From contig CALCKX010000086.1 in NCBI GenBank assembly GCA_937966115.1, positions 1 to 33,370 on the forward strand: 33,370 nucleotides of DNA, read 5' to 3'. The notes under the pieces were generated by a model that did no database searches, was not told the origin of the DNA, and was given only the letters and a program-made list of their open reading frames with translations. The position numbers and the translations under genes are program-made. Shown here one piece after another: positions 24,038 to 32,999 of the stretch (positions are counted from its first letter, which is position 1; each line of letters opens with the position of its first letter). Source of the stretch: an uncultured Chloracidobacterium sp. (lineage in GTDB: Bacteria; Acidobacteriota; Blastocatellia; Chloracidobacteriales; Chloracidobacteriaceae).

Positions 24038-25219
24038 ATGCCCGCCGCCGCGCCTGTCGAAGCTCCCGCCATCGAGCTGACCATCGTCATGCCCTGCCTC
24101 AACGAGGCTGAAACGCTGGAGACCTGCATCCGCAAGGCCCAGGAATTTCTCAGGCGACACGACATTGCCGGCGAAATCGTCGTTGGCGACAACGGCTCGA
24201 CGGACGGCTCGCAAGCCATTGCCGAGCGCTCTGGAGCAAGAGTGGTTCCAGTGGCGACGCGCGGCTATGGCGCAGCGCTTTATGGCGCGACGCTGTCCGC
24301 GCAGGGACGGTATGTCATCATGGGCGACTCCGACGATAGCTATGACTTCTCAGACCTGATGCCGTTTCTCGAAAAGCTGCGCGCCGGCTACGACCTGGTC
24401 ATGGGCAATCGCTTCCAGGGCGGCATCCGGCCCGGCGCGATGCCCTGGAAAAACCGTTATATCGGCAATCCCGCGCTGACTGGCATCGGGCGGCTCTTGT
24501 TTCGCTGTCCGGCCGGCGATTTCCATTGCGGCTTACGCGGTTACTCGCTCAACGCTTTCAAAAAAATGGATTTGCGGACAACCGGCATGGAGTTCGCCTC
24601 GGAGATGGTCATCAAGGCGACGCTGATGGGGCTCCGGATTGCCGAGGTTCCCACGACGCTTTCGCCCGACGGCCGCTCGCGCCCGCCCCATCTGCGCCCC
24701 TGGCGCGACGGTTGGCGGCACTTGCGCTTCATGCTGCTCTATAGCCCGCGCTGGCTCTTTCTTTATCCGGGCTTGCTGCTGATTTTGCTGGGACTGGCGG
24801 CGGGCGCGTGGCTGCTTCCCGGGCCGCGGCGCGTCGCCAACGTGACGCTCGATGTGCATACGCTGCTTTACGCGGCGCTGGCGGTGATGATCGGCTTTCA
24901 GTGCGTGACCTTCGCGCTCCTAGCCAAGGTTTTCGCCATGAATGAAGGCCTCCTGCCGGAAGACCCGCGCCTGACGCGCCTGTTCCGGCACATCACCCTT
25001 GAAAGCGGCCTGATGCTGGGCGGGCTGCTCACGGTCGGCGGCTTGGTCGGCTCGGTGACGGCGGTCATCTCGTGGAACGAAGTCGCCTACGGCCCGCTGG
25101 ACGCGGGACAAACGCTGCGCCTGGTCATCCCGTCGGCGCTGTGCCTGATGCTCGGCTGCGAAACCACCCTCGCCAGCCTTTTTCTCAGCATTCTCGGCCT
25201 GCGGATACGGCGAATGTGA
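24038..25219 (+). CDS. family 2 glycosyltransferase with membrane C-terminus
   Basis: This 393-residue protein has a GT2 (GT-A) domain at about 14-250: TIVMPCLNEAETLETCIRKA, VVGDNGSTDGS, the metal motif in IMGDSDDSYDFSD (DxD), VMGNRFQGG, GNPALTGIGRLLF and HCGLRGYS. Then there are four or so hydrophobic helices (FLYPGLLLILLGLAAGAWLL, LLYAALAVMIGFQCVTFALL and later ones). This is the dolichyl-phosphate-mannose synthase/GtrB-like layout: it would move a sugar from a nucleotide sugar to a lipid phosphate in the inner membrane. ATG 24038 is 28 bases after the phosphatase. The adjacent methyltransferase suggests a glycolipid or envelope glycan step, but this is inferred from position only. Confidence 0.88.
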   Translation: MPAAAPVEAPAIELTIVMPCLNEAETLETCIRKAQEFLRRHDIAGEIVVGDNGSTDGSQAIAERSGARVVPVATRGYGAALYGATLSAQGRYVIMGDSDDSYDFSDLMPFLEKLRAGYDLVMGNRFQGGIRPGAMPWKNRYIGNPALTGIGRLLFRCPAGDFHCGLRGYSLNAFKKMDLRTTGMEFASEMVIKATLMGLRIAEVPTTLSPDGRSRPPHLRPWRDGWRHLRFMLLYSPRWLFLYPGLLLILLGLAAGAWLLPGPRRVANVTLDVHTLLYAALAVMIGFQCVTFALLAKVFAMNEGLLPEDPRLTRLFRHITLESGLMLGGLLTVGGLVGSVTAVISWNEVAYGPLDAGQTLRLVIPSALCLMLGCETTLASLFLSILGLRIRRM

Positions 25220-25238
25220 GGGGGCTTCCGCCCGCGCA

Positions 25239-25787
25239 ATGAAACCGCTCGACTACCATTTGCAAAACTGGCGCATCGCCATGGTTCGCCCGCACCTTGG
25301 GCCAGCCGACCGCATTCTCGACATCGGCGCGTTTGACGGCGCGCTGGCGCGCAAGGCGCGCGACTTCAGGGCCTACGTCGGGATTGACCCTGAAGCCGAC
25401 CCGGCCCAATCCACGGCGCGCATGCAGCTCATCCGCGGGCGCTTCCCCAACGACCTGCCGCCGCTGGACGAGCCATTTGACGTCGTGACCCTGCTAGCGC
25501 TGCTCGAGCACATTCCCGACACCGAACTCGACGCCTTCGCGCGCGCCTGCGCCCAGGCCCTCCGCCCGGGCGGAAAGCTGCTCATTACCGTGCCGCATCC
25601 GTTTGTCGATCGGATTCTCGATGTCCTGATGACTTTGCGCCTGCTCGACGGCATGGAAACCGACGCCCACCATGGCTTCGACGTGACGCGCACCCGCGAG
25701 ATTTTCGAGCGCGCCGGCTTCGAGCTTGCCCTGCACCGTCGCTTCCAGCTCGGCCTCAATAACTTTTTCGCGTTCCGCAAGCGCTGA
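25239..25787 (+). CDS. class I SAM-dependent methyltransferase
   Basis: This 182-residue protein has a SAM-binding Rossmann core: ILDIGAFDGALARKA (motif I, with F where many have CG), IDPEAD, FDVVTLLALLEHIPDTELDAFARACAQALRPGGKLLITVPHP and a C-terminal EIFERAGFELALHRRFQLGLNNFFAF. It is similar in length to small Methyltransf_11-type enzymes. It starts 19 bases after the glycosyltransferase, same strand, and may act on its product or on an unrelated small molecule; substrate unknown. Unlike the relic at 13050-13407 it is intact. Confidence 0.88.
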   Translation: MKPLDYHLQNWRIAMVRPHLGPADRILDIGAFDGALARKARDFRAYVGIDPEADPAQSTARMQLIRGRFPNDLPPLDEPFDVVTLLALLEHIPDTELDAFARACAQALRPGGKLLITVPHPFVDRILDVLMTLRLLDGMETDAHHGFDVTRTREIFERAGFELALHRRFQLGLNNFFAFRKR

Positions 25788-25885
25788 CGCTCGCCGCCGG
25801 TCGGATTTTTTCGTCGTGAATTGGCGCGGCGCGGTATAGGCTGGGCCTAGCAGCTTGGTCATTTTACAAACCGTTTGACGCTGGC

Positions 25886-26851
25886 ATGACTCCAACCGTT
25901 CCCAACGCTCGACTCGACGCCGACCTGATCATCGGCTCGCGCGGCAGCGCGCTCGCCCTGTGGCAAGCCGAGTGGGTCAAGTCGCAACTCGAGCAAGCCG
26001 TTCCGACGCGCCGCGTCGCCATTCAGATCATCAAGACCACCGGCGACGCCATTCTTGACGCCCCGCTGTCGAAAATCGGCGGCAAAGGCGTTTTTACCAA
26101 GGAAATCGAAGAAGCCCTCCTGGCCGGCGCGGTGGACCTGGCGGTGCACAGCTTGAAGGACTTGCCAACCCGCCTGCCGGAAGGGCTGGCGCTGGGCTGC
26201 GTGACGCGGCGGGAAGATGTCCGCGACGCGCTGGTGGCGCGGGAAGGCGTGCAATCGCTGGATGACCTTCCGCCGCGATCCGTCATTGGAACCAGCAGCC
26301 TCCGCCGGCAAGCGCAACTGCTCGCCCGTCGGCCCGACCTCCAGCTCGCCGATCTCCGCGGCAACGTCGGCACGCGCCTCCAGCGCGTGGAGGAGGGTCG
26401 CTACGACGCTATCATTTTAGCCTCAGCCGGACTCATCCGGCTGGGCTTCGAGTCGCGCATCGCGCAGCGCATCCCGACCGATGTTCTGTTGCCGGCCGTC
26501 GGACAGGGCGCGCTCGGCATTGAAATCCGGGAACGCGACGCCGCGACCCGCGAGGCGGTACAGGTCATGGCCCATCACGTTACTTGGCGCGCGTGCGAAG
26601 CCGAGCGGGCGTTTCTCCATGGCTTGGGGGGCGGCTGTCAGGTGCCCATCGCGGCCCAAGCGGTCGTGGATAATGAAGGACGCCTCCGCCTGCGCGGTCT
26701 CGTCGCCCGCGCGGATGGGACGCGCCTCATCCAGGATGAGCTAACCGGCGACGCGCGCTTTGCCGAGGACATCGGCAAGGAGCTGGCCGAGCGCGTCCTG
26801 GCGCAGGGCGCGGCGGAGCTTTTGGATGAGCTTGACGCCCAAGCCCTTTGA
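25886..26851 (+). CDS. hemC: hydroxymethylbilane synthase (porphobilinogen deaminase)
   Basis: This 321-residue enzyme joins four porphobilinogens to hydroxymethylbilane, a step of haem, chlorophyll and cobalamin synthesis. It has GSRGSALALWQAEWV, GKGVFTKEIEEALLAG, AVHSLKDLPTR with the catalytic Asp (D92), IGTSSLRRQAQLL, LRGNVGTRLQR, VGQGALGIEIR and the dipyrromethane-cofactor Cys in LGGGCQVPIAA (C251). It is the normal length. The start is ATG 25886; no clear Shine-Dalgarno. The 98 bases before it hold no gene. No other hem genes are in the window. Confidence 0.96.
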   Translation: MTPTVPNARLDADLIIGSRGSALALWQAEWVKSQLEQAVPTRRVAIQIIKTTGDAILDAPLSKIGGKGVFTKEIEEALLAGAVDLAVHSLKDLPTRLPEGLALGCVTRREDVRDALVAREGVQSLDDLPPRSVIGTSSLRRQAQLLARRPDLQLADLRGNVGTRLQRVEEGRYDAIILASAGLIRLGFESRIAQRIPTDVLLPAVGQGALGIEIRERDAATREAVQVMAHHVTWRACEAERAFLHGLGGGCQVPIAAQAVVDNEGRLRLRGLVARADGTRLIQDELTGDARFAEDIGKELAERVLAQGAAELLDELDAQAL

Positions 26852-26859
26852 AGGCGGCG

Positions 26860-26901
26860 CGCCACAGCTCCTTTTTCAGCCGCCACAGCTTCTTTTTCAG
26901 C
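26860..26901. repeat. 21-bp tandem duplication after hemC
   Basis: A 21-bp unit beginning CGCCACAGCT is present at 26860-26880 and 26881-26901, differing at one base (C to T), nine bases after the hemC stop. The T-rich centre (CTTTTTCAG) makes it look like a repeated pause or terminator piece, but I see no strong stem. Confidence 0.9.
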
Positions 26902-27034
26902 CAAAGCTCGCTTTCGACTTCGGGCCGTGTCCGCCGCGCCGTCCGGCGGCGCTTGACGAATCCGTCCAGCTTTCCGCACCATGCGCCTGAGGGACCCTTG
27001 CCCGTCCCGCTCGATAGAGGGAGCCTTGAGCTTT

Positions 27035-27622
27035 ATGCAGCGTAGTTATTACGAGCGCTTTCTGATGGGTGGCTTGCTTGGCGCGTGCCTCGCGCTTTCA
27101 TCCGGCGCCAGCGTGGCGCAGGAAGGCGCCGCCGCGCCCAGGGAAGCGAAATCCAAGCCGGTGAAAAAGCGCGTCAAAACCGCGCCGGATGCCGATGGCG
27201 GCGCGCCCCCGCCGGCGAATATGGACAACTTGCCGCTTGGCGTTCAGGACAACCTCGCCGAAGCCAAGCGCCTCGAGGAGCAGTACCGGCGCGAGGCCGC
27301 CGCCCGCCGCCGGGCGGAAGCGGAAGCGCGCCGGAAGGGCTTGCCGTGGCCGCCGCCAGAAGAAGCCAACCCTGAAAGCCAGCCGCCGACCTCCCCGCCG
27401 CCTCAGCCATCGCCGACAGTCTCGCAACCAGCCCCGCCGCCTGAAGACAACTCGCCTCCGCCTTCCGAGCCGCCGGTCGAGCGTCAGATGACGTCGCCCC
27501 CGAGCGATGACGACGCCCGGAATCCGGCCGAGCCAGCGCCCCAGCCGCCAACCAGCGGCAAACCCGTTATCCGAGACTGGCCAAAGCCCAAAAAGCCGAC
27601 GAAGTCATCTCCGCCACAGTAG
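27035..27622 (+). CDS. exported Pro-rich protein with LPxGVQ motif (paralogue 1)
   Basis: This 195-residue protein starts at ATG 27035 with a GGGAG at 27019-27023. It has a signal peptide (about 1-29, LMGGLLGACLALSSGASVAQ), a Lys/Ala-rich linker, then NLPLGVQDNLAEAKR (65-79) and a strongly charged helix EEQYRREAAARRRAEAEARRKG. The remainder is Pro/Ser-rich with a final Lys-rich end. The motif at 65-79 recurs in the next gene, so I regard the two as paralogues. No known family is recognised. Likely periplasmic or surface; low-complexity tails may bind wall or partner proteins. Confidence 0.7.
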   Translation: MQRSYYERFLMGGLLGACLALSSGASVAQEGAAAPREAKSKPVKKRVKTAPDADGGAPPPANMDNLPLGVQDNLAEAKRLEEQYRREAAARRRAEAEARRKGLPWPPPEEANPESQPPTSPPPQPSPTVSQPAPPPEDNSPPPSEPPVERQMTSPPSDDDARNPAEPAPQPPTSGKPVIRDWPKPKKPTKSSPPQ

Positions 27623-27794
27623 GACCGCCGCCCGCTTGCGAGGCAGCCATCCATCCCAGCGCTGGTCAAGGCCAGCCTCATTGTTCACGCCAAGGCAACA
27701 TAGCGGAAACATATCGCGCGTAGGTCGTCATAGAACTTGCCCGCCGCCCCCCGCCTATGACCGACAACCAGGCCAGATAACAAGGAGCAAAGCC

Positions 27795-28430
27795 GTGACC
27801 GCGATCAGCCTAAAGTACAGCCTAAAAAACGTCGCCGGCCTGGCGACTGGCGCGCTCGTCGCCCTCGCGCCGGTCGTCGCCTTCGGACAAACGAGCCCCA
27901 GGATGGGCCAGCAACCGGCGACCCGCCGCGCTGCTCCGTCTAGCGCAGGGCAAACAGGCAATACATCGGATTTGCCAATTGGCGTGCAGCAGGGTCTTGC
28001 CGACGCCAAACGCTACCAGGAACTCCGGCAACGCGCCGAGCGGCTGGGTCAAGCGCCGCCGCCGCTTCCGTACGCCCGGCCGAACACCATCCTAATCTTC
28101 CAGCCGCCATTGGCGTCGGGCATCGGAAATCAAGCGCCCATCCAGTCGCCGACGCCGGGAGACGCGGCGTCCGCGCCAGCCCAGTCTATTCAGTCGCCGA
28201 TGACGCTGCCGGCGCAACCGAGACTTCCTATCCGCCAGACGCCGCCGCCTGCGCCGCAGACCTCGGCGGAGATGGAACGGCTTCAGCTAATTCTGGATGT
28301 GATCAACAACCTCAACGGAGGAGGGGGCGGCGGCGCCCTGCCTAGCCTTAGCCCGGCGCCCAGCGCCCCAGCTTCGCAGCGAGGCGGCGCCATCCAGATG
28401 TCGTCCCCTCGGTCAGGCGGCCGTCCGTAG
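27795..28430 (+). CDS. exported Pro-rich protein with LPxGVQ motif (paralogue 2)
   Basis: This 211-residue protein has AAGGAG (27782-27787) seven bases before a GTG start, which outranks any upstream ATG. It has a signal peptide (about 1-31, VAGLATGALVALAPVVAFGQ), a linker, then DLPIGVQQGLADAKR (59-73) and a helix YQELRQRAERLG. A Pro/Gln/Ser-rich stretch follows, then a short helix (ERLQLILDVINNLN) and a Gly-rich end. The motif is 10 of 15 identical to paralogue 1, which lies 172 bases upstream. Function unknown; the GTG plus motif match supports it as a real gene. Confidence 0.7.
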   Translation: MTAISLKYSLKNVAGLATGALVALAPVVAFGQTSPRMGQQPATRRAAPSSAGQTGNTSDLPIGVQQGLADAKRYQELRQRAERLGQAPPPLPYARPNTILIFQPPLASGIGNQAPIQSPTPGDAASAPAQSIQSPMTLPAQPRLPIRQTPPPAPQTSAEMERLQLILDVINNLNGGGGGGALPSLSPAPSAPASQRGGAIQMSSPRSGGRP

Positions 28431-28475
28431 CGCCCGGACCGCTCCCGCGCTAAGAGCGAAACCAAAGAAGCGAGA

Positions 28476-28498
28476 AGGGATGGCGAGCCGTCATCCCT
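28476..28498. terminator. hairpin between convergent genes
   Basis: AGGGATGGC (28476-28484) pairs with GTCATCCCT (28490-28498), with one G-U, around a 5-base loop. It lies between the stops of paralogue 2 (+) and the large protease (-). No T-run is present, so termination would depend on the stem alone; it may serve both strands. Confidence 0.4.
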
Positions 28499-28504
28499 CC
28501 CCGC

Positions 28505-31500
28505 TCACGGGATGGACACCGGCGGTTGCTTGGGTTGCCCGTCCCAGTTTCCAATGAGCGGCGCGTCGCCCGGCGCGCCATAGTTCACCCGAATATCCGC
28601 CGCGCCGCTCGTATTCGAGTTCCGGAGCTGGAACTGAATCGTGCCCCCTAGATTGACGACTACGCCGACCGTCGCAAAGCCTTGCCGCGTCCAATCGCCG
28701 GCCACCGGCGCGACCAAGCTGCCCGTCGTCGTCATCACGAAGCTCGCGTCCGGCGGGCCGCTGACGTTGGCGTTCTTGAGCAGAAACCGCCCCGCGCTCG
28801 GCCGGTACAACCCCAATCCCGTGACATTGCTCCCGGCCGTCCACCGTCCGGCGATGGGGAGGTCAGTCGCCTGCGCGCCGGTTATCGTCACCGTCAGGTC
28901 GGGATTTCCCGCCGCCAAGGCGTTGCGCAAGAAGAACGTCTGCGCGCTTGGGCGATACACCCCGACCGTCACCGCTCCATCGCCATCCCAATCGCCGGCG
29001 ATGGGGATGTCGCCCGCGCCGCCAAACGCGAACGACACATCCGCGAACCCGCCCGTGTTGTTGTTGATGAGGAAGAAAGTCAGCGCGCCGTTGACGTTGC
29101 GATAGATTCCCGGCGTGTCAATCCCATCGCCGTCCCAGTCACCCGCGATGGGGATGTCGCCGCCCACGCCGTAGAAGAAGTCCTGGTCGGCGAAATCCGA
29201 GACGAGTCGGTTCTTGAGGTACATGTAACCGTTTGACGGACGGAACATCGCCATCGTCGAGCCAACCGGCGCGCCTGGCCCAGACGAGCCGGACTGGGTG
29301 ACGGTGACGACCTGCCCAGCAACAAGACAGGTCCCGACGCGCGGCGCGGGACGCGGATTACGCCCGACGGCAATCGTCACCGCGCCGTTGCCAAAGCCGG
29401 AAAGCGCCAGCCGCCGGTTGACATCCCCAAGCGCTCCGACCATGCGGGGAAAAACGACTTGCCCGCTCGCCAACTGCGCCGCAATGACCTTGATCCAGGG
29501 GGCGTCCGTGTTGCGAGCGGCGGCTTCCCACGCGCAGGTCGGTCCAGTGGTCACCGTGAGTTGAATGCCGGTCAGGCTATCGCCGCCGACGTTGACGGCG
29601 GTCGGCGCAACGGCGAACGGACATACGCCCTGTCCGATGGTCAGCGTCAGGCTTTGCGTCACGGTTCCCAGGCTGTTTGCGGCGCGCACCGTCAATGCGT
29701 ACACGCCAACCTCGCCGGCCGTCGGCGTTCCGACCAGCGCGGCGCTGCCAACGCCGCTCGTGAAGGTCAAGCTCGCGGGCAAGCTCCCGCCCGCCAGCGT
29801 AATGGCGGGCGGCGGGAATCCGCTCGCCGTCACGAAGAAGCTGGAGGCCTGCCCAACCGTGAAGGTCACCGCGTTGGGGCTGACGAAGCTGGGCGCGACT
29901 TCCGCCGTATTCTGCGTGATGGCGAAGGTATTCCCGCCGGGATTGAGCGTCAGCGTCGCCGTCCGCTCCGGCCCCGGATTGGGGGCGACTTGGAAGCTGA
30001 TCGGCGTCAGCAGATTGCCGGCGGCCGGAACGCCCGTGACCCAGTCTGGGATGCCCGAAATCGTCCACTCGCCGGCCGCGTTGACGGCGACTTGTTGCGG
30101 CGCGCTCGATCCGCTCGCCGCCACGACGACGCCGCTTGCCGAGAAAATGGGATTGACCGTCCAGCCGATGTCCCGAAAGAGGTTCAGCGTGAGGTCTTGG
30201 GTGCGCGGCAGGCGCGGCGTGATCGCCGGCTCCATCAACAGACGCGGGCGAGCGGTGTTGTCCCAGTGCGAGACCGACGATCCCGGCTGGCGCGGATTCG
30301 GGGCGAACATCCGAATCCGCCCATTGGTCGTTCCGGCCAAGCGCGTCGGGTCGAGAAGCAGCGTCGCCGTGACGCTTCCGCTCGACAGAAAGCCGCGCAA
30401 GGCCGCGCCATCCGCCTGAGAAATCCCGACCACGGGAATCGCGATATCGGGCGCGGTTCCGCCTGGAATAAACCCGCCCGCGACATTGTTGGCGATGAAG
30501 ACGCCCTGCGCGCCCGCTTGCTGGGCGTTGAAGGCTTTATCCACAAACGGGCAGTCGCCCCGGTCGACAAGGGCGAAGTTGCCATTGACCGCGCCCGGAT
30601 TCGCCAGCGGGCCGCACGCCAACGGCGGCTGCGCCGCAATGACTGAGCGCGTCAGCCCGCCCAGCGTGATGGATCCGCCAAAGCTCGCTTGATTGACGTT
30701 GATGAAGACCGGCGGATTGCGCTCGACGCGCAGCGTTGGCGATGGCTCCAGCGCCGCCGGCAGCGCGCTCTGCGTCATCGCTCCCGTCCACGTCAAATTG
30801 CCCGTGTTAATCGCTGACGCCTGGCGCTGCGCCGCCGTCATTTGATTCCAGTTGAGGTTGAGATTTTCATCGCGCAGCAACCGCGCATAGCAATCCGTAA
30901 AGCCCCCGTCGGGGTTTTCGTCGGTCGCGCCGGAGTTGCGCCCGTTCGCGCCATTGACGAACGTGCTGAATCCCAGACCATGGGCGAACTCATGCAGAAC
31001 GACCGTCAGCAAATCCACTTGGTCAGGCGGCGCGTTGTTGTCCAGGCCAAGGTAGAAATTGAAGTTTGTGCTGAAGTTGGTGTTGATTTGCGCGCGCAGC
31101 GGCTCCTGCGGCGCTAAATCCTGCCCGGCGAGCGCGTTGGCCAGCGCGTAGTGATACCACGTGTCGTTATGCGGCGCATTGGGGAAGTTGCGAAAGATGC
31201 TGGTTGTCCCGGCTGAGCCGAGGACGCCGCTCGCCAGCGCGGTAAACTGGCCGTTGACGACAATTGGCGCGTTGCTGCGGAGCGTCGCGCCCCAAATTTC
31301 AGCCGCCCGCTGAAAGACGTTGAGCCGCTGCTGACCAAGCGTGGCGCCGGGGTTACCGCCGACCGGCGCCGCCGGCGTCGGATCGTTGAAGCCGACGCCA
31401 GGCTCATTCTGGTTACGAATGATAATGGTCGATCCCTGAGCGCTCTCGCGCTTGCCCGCTGGCCCGGTCGCGGCGCTGACCTGCCTGCGGGGCGGAGGCA

Positions 31501-31954
31501 GCGCTATGTCGCGGCCGTGGCGATGGTCGAGATGGTCAGGGTCGCGCTGGTCAGGGTCGCCCTGGTCGCGCTCCAGCCCTCCGGTCTCGCCGCGCAGGAA
31601 GGCTTCCGCTTCGGGCAGGCTGCCGACGCACCTAACGGCAACGCGGCCATCGGCTTCGCGCCGCGCCAGCGCGACGTGTTGGAAGCCGTCGCCGAGGTCG
31701 AGCATCGCCGCCCCGGATTCAAGCTGACGCTCCGGCTGCCGGCCAATGTCGCGGCGGGTGACGCGAGCGACAAACTCAAGCGCTTCCCGCCACGGGTCAT
31801 CGGCGGCGCGGCCGGTCAGACGCGACGGGAGCGCGAGGGGCGCGGGCAGCCCGCACATGGCGAGCAAAAAAATGGCTAAGCATGCCCCAGCGCGCAGAGC
31901 GACCGCTGGACGACGAGAGCGAAGGCGAGACCTGCCTGACTTCAAAGGCGACAT
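28505..31954 (-). CDS. large secreted protease with PA, BACON and FG-GAP-like repeats
   Basis: This 1149-residue protein has a signal segment (about 18-45). The metallopeptidase core holds a zinc motif in VVLHEFAHGLGFSTF (H321, E322, H325), but the residue at the usual third-ligand place of HExxHxxGxxH is Thr331, so the third ligand must come from elsewhere. A PA domain (about 440-535: FALVDRGDCPFVDKAFNAQQAGAQGVFIANN) is inserted, and the peptidase fold resumes at SHWDNTARPRLLMEPAI and LNLFRDIGW. Two BACON-like domains (about 605-682 and 780-888) flank an Ig-like domain. Residues 900-1140 hold about five FG-GAP/VCBS-like repeats (GGDIPIAGDWDGDG, GAGDIPIAGDWDGDG, ATDLPIAGRW, and others) in a propeller-like array. 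Residues 120-165 are repetitive Asp/Arg. Likely secreted to degrade large proteins. Convergent with paralogue 2. Confidence 0.88.
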   Translation of the reverse strand: MSPLKSGRSRLRSRRPAVALRAGACLAIFLLAMCGLPAPLALPSRLTGRAADDPWREALEFVARVTRRDIGRQPERQLESGAAMLDLGDGFQHVALARREADGRVAVRCVGSLPEAEAFLRGETGGLERDQGDPDQRDPDHLDHRHGRDIALPPPRRQVSAATGPAGKRESAQGSTIIIRNQNEPGVGFNDPTPAAPVGGNPGATLGQQRLNVFQRAAEIWGATLRSNAPIVVNGQFTALASGVLGSAGTTSIFRNFPNAPHNDTWYHYALANALAGQDLAPQEPLRAQINTNFSTNFNFYLGLDNNAPPDQVDLLTVVLHEFAHGLGFSTFVNGANGRNSGATDENPDGGFTDCYARLLRDENLNLNWNQMTAAQRQASAINTGNLTWTGAMTQSALPAALEPSPTLRVERNPPVFINVNQASFGGSITLGGLTRSVIAAQPPLACGPLANPGAVNGNFALVDRGDCPFVDKAFNAQQAGAQGVFIANNVAGGFIPGGTAPDIAIPVVGISQADGAALRGFLSSGSVTATLLLDPTRLAGTTNGRIRMFAPNPRQPGSSVSHWDNTARPRLLMEPAITPRLPRTQDLTLNLFRDIGWTVNPIFSASGVVVAASGSSAPQQVAVNAAGEWTISGIPDWVTGVPAAGNLLTPISFQVAPNPGPERTATLTLNPGGNTFAITQNTAEVAPSFVSPNAVTFTVGQASSFFVTASGFPPPAITLAGGSLPASLTFTSGVGSAALVGTPTAGEVGVYALTVRAANSLGTVTQSLTLTIGQGVCPFAVAPTAVNVGGDSLTGIQLTVTTGPTCAWEAAARNTDAPWIKVIAAQLASGQVVFPRMVGALGDVNRRLALSGFGNGAVTIAVGRNPRPAPRVGTCLVAGQVVTVTQSGSSGPGAPVGSTMAMFRPSNGYMYLKNRLVSDFADQDFFYGVGGDIPIAGDWDGDGIDTPGIYRNVNGALTFFLINNNTGGFADVSFAFGGAGDIPIAGDWDGDGAVTVGVYRPSAQTFFLRNALAAGNPDLTVTITGAQATDLPIAGRWTAGSNVTGLGLYRPSAGRFLLKNANVSGPPDASFVMTTTGSLVAPVAGDWTRQGFATVGVVVNLGGTIQFQLRNSNTSGAADIRVNYGAPGDAPLIGNWDGQPKQPPVSIP

Positions 31955-32244
31955 GGGCGTTTGCGCGCCGGCGGGCGCTGATCAGGGCGTTATGCAACGT
32001 GGGCATTCCATAGCGGACACTAGGTTAGAGTCAACGCGCAAGGCAAGCGACAACTTCGCCACGCGCCGCTGAATGAAGCCGCCATCCAGCCTCGCGAGCG
32101 GCGTCAACCGGGCGCGAGGCTCAAGCCCCTTGAGCGGGCGGATGCAAAGCGCGCGGGGAACCCTGCCGAGCCTCGCGCAGGCAAACACGCATTGACAGCC
32201 GAACGACCATTCCCATACTGTCCCGGACTGCGCCTTTCGCGTAT

Positions 32245-32317
<73 letters not shown>

Positions 32318-32393
32318 TTCTCACTTCCCGCAACTTCCGCTTCCCGCCACAACATTTTCCCGGTCGCGGCCAGGGCTTGCAGCCGGCGCGGCG

Positions 32394-32999
32394 CTAGTCG
32401 TGGTCGCGCAGCTCGCCGCCGTCGCCCAGCGACTCGTCCGTCGGAAGCTCGGAAAGCGGACGCAGCGCGAAGGTGGTCGTCAAATCGTCAGCTTCGGCGG
32501 ATAGCAGCGCCAACCCGCCCTGTGGCAACCGCCACACCAAGTCGAGATCGGGCGCGTCAACGTCGGATGGGTCGCCGTACTGGTGTACAAAGGCCGCAAT
32601 CACGTGATTTTCATCGTCGGCAAGCGCCGGGTCGGCGAGATTCGATAGCTGAAAGGTCACGCTGTGAATGGCGCTCTGCCCAGGTAGCGCCGCGACCGTC
32701 ACGCGGCACTGGCCACCCCCCGCGCCAAATCGTATCGGGATAAGCGCCGTCAAAACTTCCCGCTCATTTTCCAACTGCCACCGGCGCTCGATGACGGCGC
32801 CGGCAAGAAACTGCTCGGCTTCCTGCCGCGTGAGCGGCGGCTGCCCGGCGCGGGCGCCGTCGAACTGCGGCAGAAACCGCTCGATGAGCGTAAACAGCTC
32901 GACTGGGGGGGCGGGCGGCGGCGCATTCGTCCGGCAGGCGACGGACAGGCCGGCCAGGCACCCCGCCAGCCCGACGGCTAACATCACCCATTTCGCCAT
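32394..32999 (-). CDS. putative lipoprotein, unknown
   Basis: From ATG 32999 this is 201 residues; a TTG at 33023 is also in frame and would add eight. The start MAKWVMLAVGLAGCLAGLSVAC has two lipobox-like sites (LAGC and LSVAC), so the protein is probably lipid-anchored after export. A Pro-rich linker is followed by an alpha/beta domain (about 35-185) with RRWQLENEREVLTALIPIRF, CRVTVAALPG and ENHVIAAFVHQYGDPSDVDAPDLDLVWRL. The C-terminus is acidic. I recognise no family. It converges on tRNA-Lys and is divergent from the MacB-like permease. Confidence 0.65.
   Translation of the reverse strand: MAKWVMLAVGLAGCLAGLSVACRTNAPPPAPPVELFTLIERFLPQFDGARAGQPPLTRQEAEQFLAGAVIERRWQLENEREVLTALIPIRFGAGGGQCRVTVAALPGQSAIHSVTFQLSNLADPALADDENHVIAAFVHQYGDPSDVDAPDLDLVWRLPQGGLALLSAEADDLTTTFALRPLSELPTDESLGDGGELRDHD

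Noticed and set aside
25788-25885. Terminator after the 25239 methyltransferase
   Set aside because: A run of T's (about 25806-25811) is present but I found only a 3-bp stem before it.
29459-30646. 395-codon plus-strand ORF
   Set aside because: It runs antisense through the large protease and reads as Arg/Gly/Ala-rich low complexity.
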